From NCBI RefSeq assembly GCF_000374865.1, contig NZ_KB895454.1:310001-374000 (forward strand): DNA of 64,000 bases, in the 5' to 3' direction. Positions 43,487-54,148 of the stretch are shown one piece after another (positions within the stretch are counted from its first letter, which is position 1; every line of letters begins with the position of its first letter). Position numbers and translations under genes: made by a program. The notes beneath the pieces were generated by a model. It did no database searches. It worked only from the letters and a program-made list of their open reading frames with translations, and was not told the DNA's origin. The stretch is from Arthrobacter sp. 135MFCol5.1. Lineage in GTDB: Bacteria; Actinomycetota; Actinomycetes; Actinomycetales; Micrococcaceae.

Positions 43487-43807
43487 ATGCCTCTTTCCGA
43501 ATTCGAGAAAAGGGAACTCGAACTGATCGGGCACGGCCTGGAGCAAGACGACCCCAGGCTCGCCGTACTGCTGAACCACGACGCCTTCGCCTTGTCCCGC
43601 CGGACAAGCTTCCGGCGCGCAGTGGTGCTCTTCGCGGCCGGGGTCTGCATCCTGCTGCTTGGCCTGGTGGCCCACGCCCCTGTCGTTGGTATTGCCGGCT
43701 TCACGGTGATGAACGGTGCCGGGTACTGGGCCATCAAAGATCTGCACTGGTCGCCGCGGAAGGCAGCCCCGCACGCCACCCGGATGGAAGGCACCACCAG
43801 CGAATAG
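43487..43807 (+). CDS. DUF3040 family small membrane protein
   Basis: A 106-aa protein with the family N-terminus MPLSEFEKRELELIGHGLEQDDPRLA and two membrane helices (AVVLFAAGVCILLLGLVAHA and VVGIAGFTVMNGAGYWAI). DUF3040 proteins are common in actinobacteria without known function. ACGGGGAG precedes the ATG. It is likely co-transcribed with the SHOCT gene and converges on the USP gene at 43916. Confidence 0.9.
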   Translation: MPLSEFEKRELELIGHGLEQDDPRLAVLLNHDAFALSRRTSFRRAVVLFAAGVCILLLGLVAHAPVVGIAGFTVMNGAGYWAIKDLHWSPRKAAPHATRMEGTTSE

Positions 43808-43915
43808 CAGGACGACGCCGGCGTCCCGGCTGTGCGGGGCCAAGCGTCCCGGGCGGCATCGGGCCAGGCGGGTCGACGTTCAAGCGGGCCGGCGGTGCAG
43901 GGCTTCAGGGGCGCT

Positions 43916-44416
43916 TCAGGGCTGTGCCGTCGCGTCGGTCAGCGCAACTTCTTCCGCGGCACCGGTTTCCGCGGCGTGGACCACGAGTACCGGGCAGTGG
44001 GCATGGCTGACAAGGGTTGAACTGACCGAGCCAAGGACAAAGCTGCCGTGGCCCCGCCGTCCCACGATCAGGAGCGATGCGGTGCGGCTCGCGTCCAGGA
44101 GAACGGGGCCGGGCTTCCCGCGGACCACCCGGGGGTGCACAAAGGGCGGCGCCTGTCCGAATGCGTCCCGGATCGCCTGGCCCAGCACCTGCTCGGCGGC
44201 ATACTTGAAACCCTCAATGCCTACGGCCAGGTAAATCCCGTAACCGGCCGGGACATCCCAGCACGCCCATGCTTCAACCGGAGCCCCCAGGGGTTCAGCC
44301 ACCGCCCGCGCCACGCGCAACGCCGCGACCGACGCGTCGGAACCATCAACTGCGACGATGATCCTGGGGCGCCGTTCAGGTGCCGCGGACGGCCCTTGGT
44401 TCCCTGCTGTTGCCAC
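43916..44416 (-). CDS. Universal stress protein, single-domain
   Basis: A 166-aa USP with IIVAVDGSDASVAAL and the ATP-binding signature VGRRGHGSFVLGSVSSTLVSHAHCPVLVVHAA, in which the spacing between RGHG and GS is two residues shorter than in the paralogue at 38719. The GTG start is chosen because GGGAGGAAAT precedes it. It is divergent from the response regulator, and each gene has its own DosR-type box in the 247-bp gap. Confidence 0.92.
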   Translation of the reverse strand: MATAGNQGPSAAPERRPRIIVAVDGSDASVAALRVARAVAEPLGAPVEAWACWDVPAGYGIYLAVGIEGFKYAAEQVLGQAIRDAFGQAPPFVHPRVVRGKPGPVLLDASRTASLLIVGRRGHGSFVLGSVSSTLVSHAHCPVLVVHAAETGAAEEVALTDATAQP

Positions 44417-44442
44417 ATTTCCTCCCGTTGCCCTTCGGACCA

Positions 44443-44484
44443 AGCGTGGACCGGAGCCGGCCGCCGGACCAGGGCCAAAAGTCA
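44443..44484 (-). promoter_or_regulatory. DosR-type box and -10 of the USP gene at 43916
   Basis: On the minus strand TGACTTTTGGCC (44473-44484) is followed by CACGCT (44443-44448) at the standard spacing. The start site is predicted at 44436, giving a 20-nt leader that contains the SD. Confidence 0.7.
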
Positions 44485-44546
44485 TGCGGCATACAGCAGC
44501 TCCGCGGTCCGGACGGTGCACCCGGCAGCGACAGGACCGGCGCGGC

Positions 44547-44588
44547 GGACTTTGGTCCCTTCCGGCGGGGCCGGTTGCGGGTAAGAAT
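44547..44588 (+). promoter_or_regulatory. DosR-type box and -10 of the response regulator gene
   Basis: GGACTTTGGTCC (44547-44558) is the most symmetrical copy of the palindrome in the window, with perfect GGAC/GTCC half-sites. TAAGAAT ends at 44588, so the -10 hexamer AAGAAT (44583-44588) is at the standard spacing. The start site is predicted at 44595. It implies that the regulator activates its own gene. Confidence 0.8.
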
Positions 44589-44663
44589 GGGGTGTGGCCG
44601 CTCCGGGGAGCTGCCCGCACAGGTGCGGTTTGGTCCTGCAAGCGTTTGGGAGCGTGGGTGCAC

Positions 44664-45338
44664 ATGCATGAAACTGCCGGCAGTGAAGCCACCGGGTCCT
44701 CCGGGCCGGTCCGGGTGTTCATCCTTGACGATCATGAACTTGTCCGGCAGGGCCTGAGGGACCTCCTTGAGGGCGAGGGTTTCGTGGTGGTTGGCGAAAG
44801 CGGATCGGCGGCCGAGGCCACCCGCCGTATCCCGGCCCTGCACCCCGACATTGCCGTCCTTGACGGGCGCCTTCCCGACGGCACCGGAATTGAGGTGTGC
44901 CGCGACGTCAGGTCCCTTGATCCACGCCTGCGCTGCCTGATCCTCACAAGTTACGACGACGAGCAGGCCCTTCGCGGCGCCGTCCTGGCCGGCGCATCCG
45001 GGTACATCCTGAAGCAGATCAGGAGCGATGACCTCCTTGCCGGCATCCGGAGGGCGGCGGCGGGCGAGTCCCTGTTTGAACCGGGCGTTGAGCAACGGAT
45101 CATCGCGGGCCTTTCCACAGCACCCACGGACCCCCGCCTGGACGGGCTGAGCACCCAGGAGAAGAAAGTGCTCGCCCTGATCGGCCAGGGCCTGACCAAC
45201 AGGCAGATTGGCGATGAACTGTTCCTGGCGGAAAAGACGGTCAAGAACTACGTCTCGTCCATCCTGGCCAAGCTCGGTTTTGAACGGCGGACGCAGGCCG
45301 CCGTCTACGTCACCCGGAACAGTACGGACGGCGCCTGA
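44664..45338 (+). CDS. NarL/FixJ response regulator, DosR (DevR)-like
   Basis: A 224-aa two-component regulator. The receiver has acidic residues D22/D23 (LDDHELVRQG), phosphoacceptor D67 in AVLDGRLPDG, CLILTSY and the switch Lys in GYILKQI. The LuxR-type HTH reads GLTNRQIGDELFLAEKTVKN. K191, K194 and N195 in EKTVKNYVS correspond to the DosR DNA-contact residues, and ERRTQAAVYVT matches the DosR end. It has the best DosR-type box upstream. Its kinase partner is the convergent gene 45 bp away. Confidence 0.93.
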   Translation: MHETAGSEATGSSGPVRVFILDDHELVRQGLRDLLEGEGFVVVGESGSAAEATRRIPALHPDIAVLDGRLPDGTGIEVCRDVRSLDPRLRCLILTSYDDEQALRGAVLAGASGYILKQIRSDDLLAGIRRAAAGESLFEPGVEQRIIAGLSTAPTDPRLDGLSTQEKKVLALIGQGLTNRQIGDELFLAEKTVKNYVSSILAKLGFERRTQAAVYVTRNSTDGA

Positions 45339-45383
45339 CCGGGTACCCCCAACAGGGGTGCCGCGCCGCCGGCCGACGCGCAC

Positions 45384-47117
<1,734 letters not shown>

Positions 47118-47158
47118 TCAAGTGTTCGAAGACATCCTCTGGGAGTAGTCTAGGGGCC

Positions 47159-47191
47159 GCGTCAACGGCAGGCAGTCCCTGCCGTTGACGC
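47159..47191. repeat. Perfect 14-bp inverted repeat between the kinase and the flavoprotein gene
   Basis: GCGTCAACGGCAGG (47159-47172) and CCTGCCGTTGACGC (47178-47191) are exact reverse complements with a 5-bp spacer CAGTC. It lies in the divergent 211-bp region, 93 bp upstream of the kinase start and 86 bp upstream of the PNPOx-like start, outside the DosR-type box. It may be an operator of another regulator or a transcript hairpin. Confidence 0.6.
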
Positions 47192-47229
47192 TGAGTCCGG
47201 CTCACCGCCGCCAGCCCCCTGTACCGGCG

Positions 47230-47271
47230 GGACCTTTTCCCCTACCGGCCGAATGATCGCGGACCTAGGCT
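47230..47271 (+). promoter_or_regulatory. DosR-type box and -10 of a leaderless flavoprotein gene
   Basis: GGACCTTTTCCC (47230-47241) is followed by TAGGCT (47266-47271), which ends six bases before the ATG. The box centre is 42.5 bp from the start codon, so transcription should start at the ATG itself. No SD is present. Confidence 0.7.
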
Positions 47272-47277
47272 ACGGCC

Positions 47278-47733
47278 ATGAACACAGCAGGGGCAGATCC
47301 GGAAATCAAGGAACTCGGTGTCCACGATTGTTGGAAACTCCTTCATTCCACATCCGTTTGCAGGATCGCGTTCACGGACGGCGACTCGGTCGAGAACTTT
47401 CCCATGAACTTTGTCACCACCAACGGAACCCTGCTGATGCGGACGGGTGGGGCAACAAAACTCTCCTCCTTCGACGGCAAGGCCGTGGCTGTTGAGGCGG
47501 ACGGCATGAACCAGTACGGAACCATCGCGTGGAGTGTCATCCTCAAGGGGCACGCCACAGTGGTTTCCGATGCCGAGGAGACCCAGGACGCCATGGATGC
47601 CGGACTCTCACCGTGGCAACCGGGTCAGAAGAACACCCTGATCCGGGTTACGCCCCACGACATCAGCGGCCGGAGGTTCGTCATCGCGGCACCTACGCAC
47701 TGGTGGCCGCCCCGGGAGCCGGCAGCGGACTGA
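47278..47733 (+). CDS. Pyridoxamine 5'-phosphate oxidase-like flavin-binding protein
   Basis: A 151-aa split-barrel protein of the PNPOx-like family. ELGVHDCWKLLHSTSVCRIAF begins the barrel, the FPMNFVTTNGTLLMRTGGATKL segment resembles the flavin/F420-binding strand, and ISGRRFVIA precedes a PTHWWPPREP tail. Such proteins bind FMN, F420 or haem and reduce varied substrates; vitamin B6 oxidation is unlikely for this subgroup. Members appear among DosR-induced genes in mycobacteria. It precedes the tandem USP by 74 bp. Confidence 0.85.
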   Translation: MNTAGADPEIKELGVHDCWKLLHSTSVCRIAFTDGDSVENFPMNFVTTNGTLLMRTGGATKLSSFDGKAVAVEADGMNQYGTIAWSVILKGHATVVSDAEETQDAMDAGLSPWQPGQKNTLIRVTPHDISGRRFVIAAPTHWWPPREPAAD

Positions 47734-47807
47734 AGATCGCAGCGGCCAGGAACCCGACTTTCGACCTCGCCCCAGCCAACGCCACAACACTCCAAAGGAT
47801 GGCCCCC

Positions 47808-48674
47808 ATGGCACCTGCCAAGCCAATCGCCGTCGGCATCACCAACACACCGGCGTCCGACGCCGCCCTGATGTGGGCCGCCGCACGGGCCGACAGGCTC
47901 AAGGCTCCCCTCGCCGTCGTCACCGTGGTCGATGACCGGTGGATGGCCTCCGAAGTACTGCCCTACTTTGAGGTGTTGCGTGAATCAGGCCTGGGCCTGC
48001 TCAAGGAGGCCGGCGAGAAGGTCAGTGCCGCCTACCCGGGGCTGAGCCTTTCGCTGAAACTCCTCGAAGGAGGGGTGGGCTCGGCGCTGGGCGCATACTC
48101 GAAAGAGGCCGCAATGCTTGTCCTGGGTACCAGCGGCCACTCACGTGGCGCACTGACAGACCGTGCCCTCCAGGCTGCTGCAACGGCCGAATGTCCGGTT
48201 GCGGTCATCGGCGGGGGGCAAGAGGCCGGCCGCGGCGTGTTCGTGGGGGTGGACGGTTCCGAGGAGTCAACGCAGGCGGTGGCCTACGCTGCCACCGAGG
48301 CCGATATGCTGGGCGAGGAGCTGACGGTCCTCTACGCGTTCACCGGGCCCAACCGTTGGATCGCGGCGGGACTGCCCTCAAGCAGTTTTGCCACCCATGT
48401 GCTCGAGGAGGAGCAGATTGTCCTGGGCGAAACGGAGGCAGGCCTGCGGCAGGACTACCCTGACCTCACCGTGCACACGGTGATGGAAACCGTCGTGGAG
48501 CCCGCGGCTGCCCTGGTCCGGGCCGCCTCCGGGGCGCGCCTGCTGGTGCTGGGCAGCCGCGGCAAGGGCGGCTTCGAGCGGCTGTTGCTGGGCTCCACGG
48601 TGCACGCGGTGCTGGCACAGCCGCCATGCCCCACCATCATCACGCGGATGCACGTACCGCAGCACGGCGATTGA
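47808..48674 (+). CDS. Universal stress protein, tandem-domain
   Basis: A 288-aa protein with two USP domains, paralogous to the protein at 36116 (equal length, same KPIAVG opening, VVDDRW, DYPDLTVH and PCPTIITR blocks). The second domain keeps GVDGSEESTQAVAYAA and the ATP motif LGSRGKGGFERLLLGSTVH. The ATG at 47808 is preferred over 47799 because AAAGGA is better spaced. It is likely co-transcribed with the PNPOx-like gene and followed by the CtpE-like ATPase after 25 bp. Confidence 0.93.
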   Translation: MAPAKPIAVGITNTPASDAALMWAAARADRLKAPLAVVTVVDDRWMASEVLPYFEVLRESGLGLLKEAGEKVSAAYPGLSLSLKLLEGGVGSALGAYSKEAAMLVLGTSGHSRGALTDRALQAAATAECPVAVIGGGQEAGRGVFVGVDGSEESTQAVAYAATEADMLGEELTVLYAFTGPNRWIAAGLPSSSFATHVLEEEQIVLGETEAGLRQDYPDLTVHTVMETVVEPAAALVRAASGARLLVLGSRGKGGFERLLLGSTVHAVLAQPPCPTIITRMHVPQHGD

Positions 48675-48699
48675 GCGCGCCCGCTTGGTGGAGCATGCC

Positions 48700-51132
48700 A
48701 TGCCGGCCGCCGGGAAAGCCGGGGCCTCCGCCCCCGATGTGGAGGCCCGCCGTGCCCGTGAGGGGCTGACAACCGGTGAAGTCCAGGAGCGGACCGCTGC
48801 CGGACGGATCAACAGCGTGCCCACGGCCACCAGCCGAACGGTCCGGGCGATCGTCCAGGCGAACGTGTTGACGCTTTTCAACGCCGTTGTGGGCGGCTGT
48901 TTCATCCTGCTGTTCGTCCTGGGCCAGTGGCGTGACGCCCTCTTTGGGTTGTCGGCCATCAGCAACTCGTTGATCGGGATAGTCCAGGAGTACCGGGCCA
49001 AGCGTTCGCTCGACCGGTTGGCCATCACGCAGGCGGCGACGAACACGGTGATAAGAAACGGCGCACGGGAACGGATCCCGTCGGCGGGGCTGGTCCCCGA
49101 CGACACCGTCGTCCTGGCCGGCGGCGACCAGGTCACGGCTGACCTCCTGCTGCTGGGCGGAGCCTCACTGGAGGTGGACGAATCCTTGTTGACCGGCGAA
49201 TCCGAGCCGGTTCCCAAGATGGGCGGCGCCGTGCTGCTCTCCGGGTCGCTGATCCTGGCGGGCAGCGGCCGGGCCACCGTGCTCAGGGTGGGGCCGGATA
49301 CGTTCGCGTACCGCCTCGCGGCGGAGGCACGCCGGTTCTCGCTGGTCACGTCGGAGATCCGCAGGGGCCTGGGGAAGGTCTTCGCCGTCATCACATGGTT
49401 GCTGCTGCCCACTGCGTTGCTGCTGGTAAACGCGCAGATGCAGGACCGGGGCGGGTGGACGGGTGCCTTCGGCTCGGGGCGGTGGATCCCCGCCGTGGTG
49501 GGGGCAGTGGCCGGGATCATGGCGATGATCCCCCTCGGCCTGCTGCTGATGACCAGCGTGGCATTCGCCGTTGGAGGCCTCCGGCTGGCACGCCAAAAGG
49601 TCCTGATCCAGGAGCTGGCGGCCGTGGAAGTGCTGGCGAGGGTGGATGTCCTGTGCCTCGACAAGACGGGCACGCTGTCCTCAGGCTCCATGGTGTTCGA
49701 CGCCGTCCACGCTCAGGGGGCCTTCCGGGCAGCACGCTGGCAGCCGGTGCTGGAGTGGTTCGGGGCCCAATCGGAAGGCGGCAGCACTGCAGCGGCCATT
49801 GGTGCGGCTTTTCCCGCGGCCCCGCCGCTGGCGGAACGGTCCGCCATCCCCTTCTCGTCCGCCCGGAAATGGAGTTCTGTCACTGTGGGGCCGGAATCCG
49901 GCGCGGCCGGCACGTGGATCCTCGGGGCGCCGGACGCCGTCCTCGGAGGCTCCCCTGGTTGCGCGGCGGCACACGGGGAGGCCGCCGCCCTGGCCTCCAC
50001 CGGCCTTCGGACGCTGGCCTTGGCCTACCTTCCGGACATCCTGCCGCCGGACGCGGGCGAGACGGGTCTCCCCACGACACTGGAGCCGGTGCTGCTGATA
50101 ACTTTCCGCGAAAGAATCCGGGCGGACGCCGCCGCGACACTGGACTACTTCCGACGGCAAGGCGTCACCGTGAAGATCATCTCCGGCGACGACCCCCGGA
50201 CGGTGGCGGCCCTGGCACGGGGAGTTGGCTTCGGCAACGGGGCCGCGTACGACGCACGCCTCCTTCCCGGGGATCCGGCCCAACTGGAGGACATAGTGGA
50301 CGCGCAGAGCCTCTTTGGCAGCGTCACGCCGTCCCAAAAGCGGGATCTGGTCAGGGCCCTGAAGCGGCGCGGGCACACGGTGGCCATGACCGGAGACGGC
50401 GTAAACGACGTCCTGGCACTGAAAGAGGCGGACCTGGGCATCGCCATGGACTCGGCCTCGCCGGCCACCAAGGCGGTGGCCCGGCTGGTTCTCCTTGACG
50501 GCCGCTTCGAAAGGCTGCCCGCGGTGGTGGATGAGGGGCGCCGGGCGATCAGCAATATCGAGCGGGTTTCCTTGGTATTCCTCAGCAAGACCGTCTACGC
50601 CACGGTCATCTCCGTGGTGTGCGGCATCCTGCTGCTGGCCTTTCCGTTCCTGCCACGGCAGTTGTCCGCACTCGACGGCTTGACCATCGGCCTGCCGGCC
50701 TTCTTCCTGGCCCTGCAGCCGGGCGGCGAGCGCTACGCCCCCGGGTTCCTCCGCCGTTCCCTGGCCTTTGCCGTGCCGGCGGGGTTCTGCACCGCCGTGT
50801 GCGTTTTGGCCGTCAGTGCACTCGCCACAGGCTTCGGCGGGCACACCCGGGAGAACGCGCAGTCCGCAGCCACCGTAACCTTGGGTCTGTTGGCTGCGTG
50901 GATCCTGGTGATGGCGTCCCGGCCGCTCAACGGCACCAAGGTCCTGATCCTGGCCGGTATGTACGCGGGCCTGGTCCTCCTGTTCAGTGTGCCCCTGACC
51001 CGGCATTTCTTCCGGGTGGATTGGCCTCCCCCGGGCCTGCTGGCCCTCGCGGTCGGGTTTGGCCTGGCAGGCTGCGCGGCCATCGAAGGGGTGGGCCGGT
51101 TTACCCGGCACAGGCGCGCCCGTGCCGGGTAA
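48700..51132 (+). CDS. Cation-transporting P-type ATPase (CtpE-like)
   Basis: An 810-aa P-type ATPase with actuator motif DESLLTGESEP, phosphorylation site CLDKTGTLSSGSM and hinge MTGDGVNDVLALKEADLGIAM. The second Asn/Asp-Ala pair usual in GDGVNDAPAL is VLAL here, as in CtpE-type calcium pumps of actinobacteria. The membrane motif is MIPLGLLLMTSVAFAVG rather than PEGL. TTG (48685) and GTG (48688) are alternative starts; the ATG with GGTGGAG seven bases upstream is preferred. It is probably in one operon with the tandem USP. Confidence 0.9.
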   Translation: MPAAGKAGASAPDVEARRAREGLTTGEVQERTAAGRINSVPTATSRTVRAIVQANVLTLFNAVVGGCFILLFVLGQWRDALFGLSAISNSLIGIVQEYRAKRSLDRLAITQAATNTVIRNGARERIPSAGLVPDDTVVLAGGDQVTADLLLLGGASLEVDESLLTGESEPVPKMGGAVLLSGSLILAGSGRATVLRVGPDTFAYRLAAEARRFSLVTSEIRRGLGKVFAVITWLLLPTALLLVNAQMQDRGGWTGAFGSGRWIPAVVGAVAGIMAMIPLGLLLMTSVAFAVGGLRLARQKVLIQELAAVEVLARVDVLCLDKTGTLSSGSMVFDAVHAQGAFRAARWQPVLEWFGAQSEGGSTAAAIGAAFPAAPPLAERSAIPFSSARKWSSVTVGPESGAAGTWILGAPDAVLGGSPGCAAAHGEAAALASTGLRTLALAYLPDILPPDAGETGLPTTLEPVLLITFRERIRADAAATLDYFRRQGVTVKIISGDDPRTVAALARGVGFGNGAAYDARLLPGDPAQLEDIVDAQSLFGSVTPSQKRDLVRALKRRGHTVAMTGDGVNDVLALKEADLGIAMDSASPATKAVARLVLLDGRFERLPAVVDEGRRAISNIERVSLVFLSKTVYATVISVVCGILLLAFPFLPRQLSALDGLTIGLPAFFLALQPGGERYAPGFLRRSLAFAVPAGFCTAVCVLAVSALATGFGGHTRENAQSAATVTLGLLAAWILVMASRPLNGTKVLILAGMYAGLVLLFSVPLTRHFFRVDWPPPGLLALAVGFGLAGCAAIEGVGRFTRHRRARAG

Positions 51133-51142
51133 AGCGGCGCTG

Positions 51143-51184
51143 GGACCTTGGACTCTGGCTGCTGTCCTGCCAAGAGGGGATGGT
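51143..51184 (+). promoter_or_regulatory. DosR-type box and -10 of the hsp20 gene
   Basis: GGACCTTGGACT (51143-51154), a degenerate copy, is followed by GATGGT (51179-51184) at the standard spacing. The start site is predicted near 51191, leaving a 46-nt leader that includes the SD. It starts 10 bp after the ATPase stop codon. Confidence 0.5.
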
Positions 51185-51236
51185 GGAAATGCCGGGCGAT
51201 CCGATGGTCCGGCTTCCACTTGAGCAGGAGGCAGTA

Positions 51237-51659
51237 ATGACTGACCTGATGAAATGGTTCGATTCACGGCGCTCACCCTTGGACGTCATCGAACGGCTTT
51301 TTGAAGGTGACGTGGGAACTTCCGCCATCCGGGTGGAGGAGATGGTGGACGGCAATACCCTCGTAGTACGGGCTGAGCTGCCCGGCATCGACCCCGAAAA
51401 GGATGTTGACGTCACCGTTTCCGACGGCGTGCTGTCCATCAAGGCGCAGCGGGAGGAAAAGAAGGAACACAAGGACAAGGGCAGTTACCGCTCCGAGTTC
51501 CGGTACGGGTCCTTCGTCCGGCGTATTCCGCTTCCCGGTGGCGTCCAACAGGCGGACGTCACCGCCGCCTACAAGGACGGCGTCCTGGAGGTCCGTGCCC
51601 CGATGCCTGACCAGGCGGTCGAAGCCAGCGCGTCGAAGATCCCCATCACCAGGGGCTGA
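51237..51659 (+). CDS. Small heat-shock protein Hsp20 (alpha-crystallin family)
   Basis: A 140-aa ATP-independent chaperone. A short N-terminal arm (MKWFDSRRSPLDVIERLFEG) leads into the alpha-crystallin domain (about 28-122), with LVVRAELPGIDPEKDVDVTV, the loop EKKEHKDKGSYRSEFRYGSF and AAYKDGVLEVRAPMP. The C-terminal IxI anchor is IPI in KIPITRG. AGGAGG precedes the ATG. An Hsp20 (HspX/Acr) is the classic DosR-regulon product in mycobacteria, which fits its place here. Confidence 0.95.
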   Translation: MTDLMKWFDSRRSPLDVIERLFEGDVGTSAIRVEEMVDGNTLVVRAELPGIDPEKDVDVTVSDGVLSIKAQREEKKEHKDKGSYRSEFRYGSFVRRIPLPGGVQQADVTAAYKDGVLEVRAPMPDQAVEASASKIPITRG

Positions 51660-51724
51660 GCAGCGCCGGGCGGACGACGTCGGTGCCTGGCCCCCGCGGG
51701 GACCAGGCACTTTGTCCAGCGGGC

Positions 51725-54142
51725 TTAGGACGCCTTGCCGGCCGCAGCTTCCGCTGCGGCGATGACCGGAACTGTTTTGACGTAGGTGTCCGGGTTCAAC
51801 GAAACGGAGTCGATGCCCTGGCCGACCAGGAATTCGGCAAGGTCCGGATGGTTGCTGGGCCCCTGCCCGCAGATTCCGATCTTGATGCCGGCCGCGTGGG
51901 CTTTGCGGATGGCCTCGGCAATGAGCGCCGTCACGGCGGGGTCGCGTTCATCGAAGAGGCCGGCAAGCTCCTCGGAGTCGCGGTCCACTCCCAGGGCCAG
52001 CTGGGTAAGGTCGTTGGACCCGATGGAGAAGCCGTCAAAGCGCTTGGCGAATTCCTCGGCCAGGACCACGTTGGATGGGATCTCGCACATCATGTAGAGC
52101 TGCAGGCCGTCAGCGCCACGGACCAGGCCGTGCTCCGCCATCGCCTCGATGACCTGGTCCGCTTCGCCGACTGTGCGGCAGAAGGGGACCATGACGATGA
52201 CATTGCGGAATCCTGCCTGCTCCCGGACCCGTTTGAGGGCCCTGCACTCCAGGGCGAACCCTTCCCTGTAGTGGTTGCTGTAGTAGCGGGAGGCGCCGCG
52301 GAAGCCAATCATGGGGTTCTCCTCCGGACGTTCGAAGAACCTGCCGCCCACCAGGTGGCTGTATTCGTTGCTCTTGAAGTCGCTGAGCCGGACGATCACC
52401 GGTTTCGGATGGAAGGGAGCGGCGATCTTGGCGATTCCCGTCGCCAGCACGTCCACGAAGTACTCCTGCGGGTCGTCGTAGCCGCTGGTGAGCCGCTTGA
52501 TGAGGTCTGCTTCCTGCGGATCGGTCACTTTTTCCGGATGGACCAAGGCCATGGGGTGGACGCGGATCAGGCTGTTGATGATGAACTCCATCCGGGCCAG
52601 TCCCACCCCGGCTGCAGGCAGCCGCCACCATTTGAACGCCGCGGCCGGGCTGGCGATGTTGACCATCACATCCGTTCGGGTGGCGGGAAGACCCGCCATG
52701 TCCACATCCTCCACTGAGTACTCCAACAGTCCTTCATAGACGCGCCCCTCCTCCCCTTCCGCGCAGGACAAGGTGACCGGGGCGCCGTCGGACAGTATCT
52801 CCGTTGCGTTGCGCGTTCCGACGACGGCCGGCACGCCAAGCTCACGGCTGACGATCGCGGCATGGCTCGTGGTCCCGCCGTGATCGGTGACGATGCCGGC
52901 GGCGCGCTTCATGACCGGCACCCAGTCGGGGTCGGTCATCCGGGTGACCAGCACGGAACCGTCAACGAAAGACTCGATGTCCTTCGCATCGCGGATCACG
53001 CACGCCGCGCCCTTGGCGATGGCATCGCCAATCGCCGCCCCGGTTGCCAGGACCGGGCCGGGGTGCAGGAGGTGGTAGGTCCGGAAGGTGGAGGCGCTTC
53101 TGCGCGCCTGGACAGTTTCCGGCCGCGCCTGCACCATGAAAAGGTCACCGGTCAGGCCGTCCTTTGCCCACTCCATGTCCATCGGCCGCCCGTAATGCTG
53201 TTCGACGGCGGCGGCCCACCGGGCCAGGAGGACAATTTCCGCGTCGCTCAGCACCAGCGAGCGCCGCTCGCGTTCGCTGGTGTCAACGGTCCGGGTCCGT
53301 GCATCACCGCCCTGGCTGTACACCATCTTGCGCTCCTTGGCGCCCACGGCCCGTTCGATGACGGGACTGAACCGCGGGTCGGCCAGGAGCGGCTTGAACA
53401 CCTGGTATTTGTCCGGGTTGATGGTGCCCTGGACCACGGTCTCCCCCAGCCCCCAGGCGGCGCTGATCACCACAACGTCGGGAAAGCCTGATTCGGTGTC
53501 AATCGAGAACATCACCCCGGAAGCGCCGACGTCGGACCGGACCATTCTTTGGACCCCCACGGAAAGGGCGACGTCCAGGTGGTCATAGCCCTTCATCTCC
53601 CGGTAGCTGATGGCGCGGTCGGTGAACAACGATGCGTAGCAGCGCCTGCAGGCATCAAGGACGCCGCGCTCGCCCGCCACGTTCAGGAAGGTCTCCTGCT
53701 GCCCGGCGAAGCTGGCATCGGGCAGGTCCTCTGCCGTGGCGCTGCTGCGCACGGCCACGGGCACCTGGGCCTGCCCCGTCCGGCGGCACAGGTCACGGTA
53801 GTGTTCCTGGATGTCTGCGGCGATGGCGTCGGGAAAACTCGCTTGCAGGAACAGTTCCCGGATGGCTGCGCCCGCCTGGCGCAGCGTTGCCCGGCCGGCG
53901 CGGTGGTCATCCATGTGCTGCCGGATCCCCGGTTCCAGGCCGTTGGCTGCCAGGAAGGTCCGGTAGGCGGCGGCAGTCGTGGCGAATGCTTCGGGAACCC
54001 GCACTCCCGAGGATTGAAGGGACCGGCTCAGCTCACCCAGGGATGCGTTCTTGCCGCCAACCGAAGGTATGTCCGCGAGCCCGGTGTCTTCGATCCAGGT
54101 GACATTGACGTTGGCCAGGACGGCTTCTGCGGGGGCACTCAT
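51725..54142 (-). CDS. ppsA: Phosphoenolpyruvate synthase
   Basis: An 805-aa enzyme (E. coli PpsA is about 790) that makes PEP from pyruvate and ATP. The nucleotide-binding N-terminal domain has VGGKNASLGEL and VRSSATAEDLPDASFAGQQE. The swivelling phosphohistidine is in GGTTSHAAIVSRELGVPAVVG. The C-terminal TIM barrel carries GASRYY, SNDLTQLALGVDRDS and the catalytic Cys in GICGQGPS. The ATG is fixed by the leaderless promoter box: its centre is 42.5 bp upstream and there is no SD. It suggests gluconeogenic flux under dormancy. Confidence 0.95.
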   Translation of the reverse strand: MSAPAEAVLANVNVTWIEDTGLADIPSVGGKNASLGELSRSLQSSGVRVPEAFATTAAAYRTFLAANGLEPGIRQHMDDHRAGRATLRQAGAAIRELFLQASFPDAIAADIQEHYRDLCRRTGQAQVPVAVRSSATAEDLPDASFAGQQETFLNVAGERGVLDACRRCYASLFTDRAISYREMKGYDHLDVALSVGVQRMVRSDVGASGVMFSIDTESGFPDVVVISAAWGLGETVVQGTINPDKYQVFKPLLADPRFSPVIERAVGAKERKMVYSQGGDARTRTVDTSERERRSLVLSDAEIVLLARWAAAVEQHYGRPMDMEWAKDGLTGDLFMVQARPETVQARRSASTFRTYHLLHPGPVLATGAAIGDAIAKGAACVIRDAKDIESFVDGSVLVTRMTDPDWVPVMKRAAGIVTDHGGTTSHAAIVSRELGVPAVVGTRNATEILSDGAPVTLSCAEGEEGRVYEGLLEYSVEDVDMAGLPATRTDVMVNIASPAAAFKWWRLPAAGVGLARMEFIINSLIRVHPMALVHPEKVTDPQEADLIKRLTSGYDDPQEYFVDVLATGIAKIAAPFHPKPVIVRLSDFKSNEYSHLVGGRFFERPEENPMIGFRGASRYYSNHYREGFALECRALKRVREQAGFRNVIVMVPFCRTVGEADQVIEAMAEHGLVRGADGLQLYMMCEIPSNVVLAEEFAKRFDGFSIGSNDLTQLALGVDRDSEELAGLFDERDPAVTALIAEAIRKAHAAGIKIGICGQGPSNHPDLAEFLVGQGIDSVSLNPDTYVKTVPVIAAAEAAAGKAS

Positions 54143-54148
54143 GGCTCG

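Noticed and set aside
47755..47766. CGACTTTCGACC before the tandem USP gene at 47808
   Set aside because: No NANNNT hexamer lies at the expected spacing; co-transcription from the box at 47230 explains the gene better.
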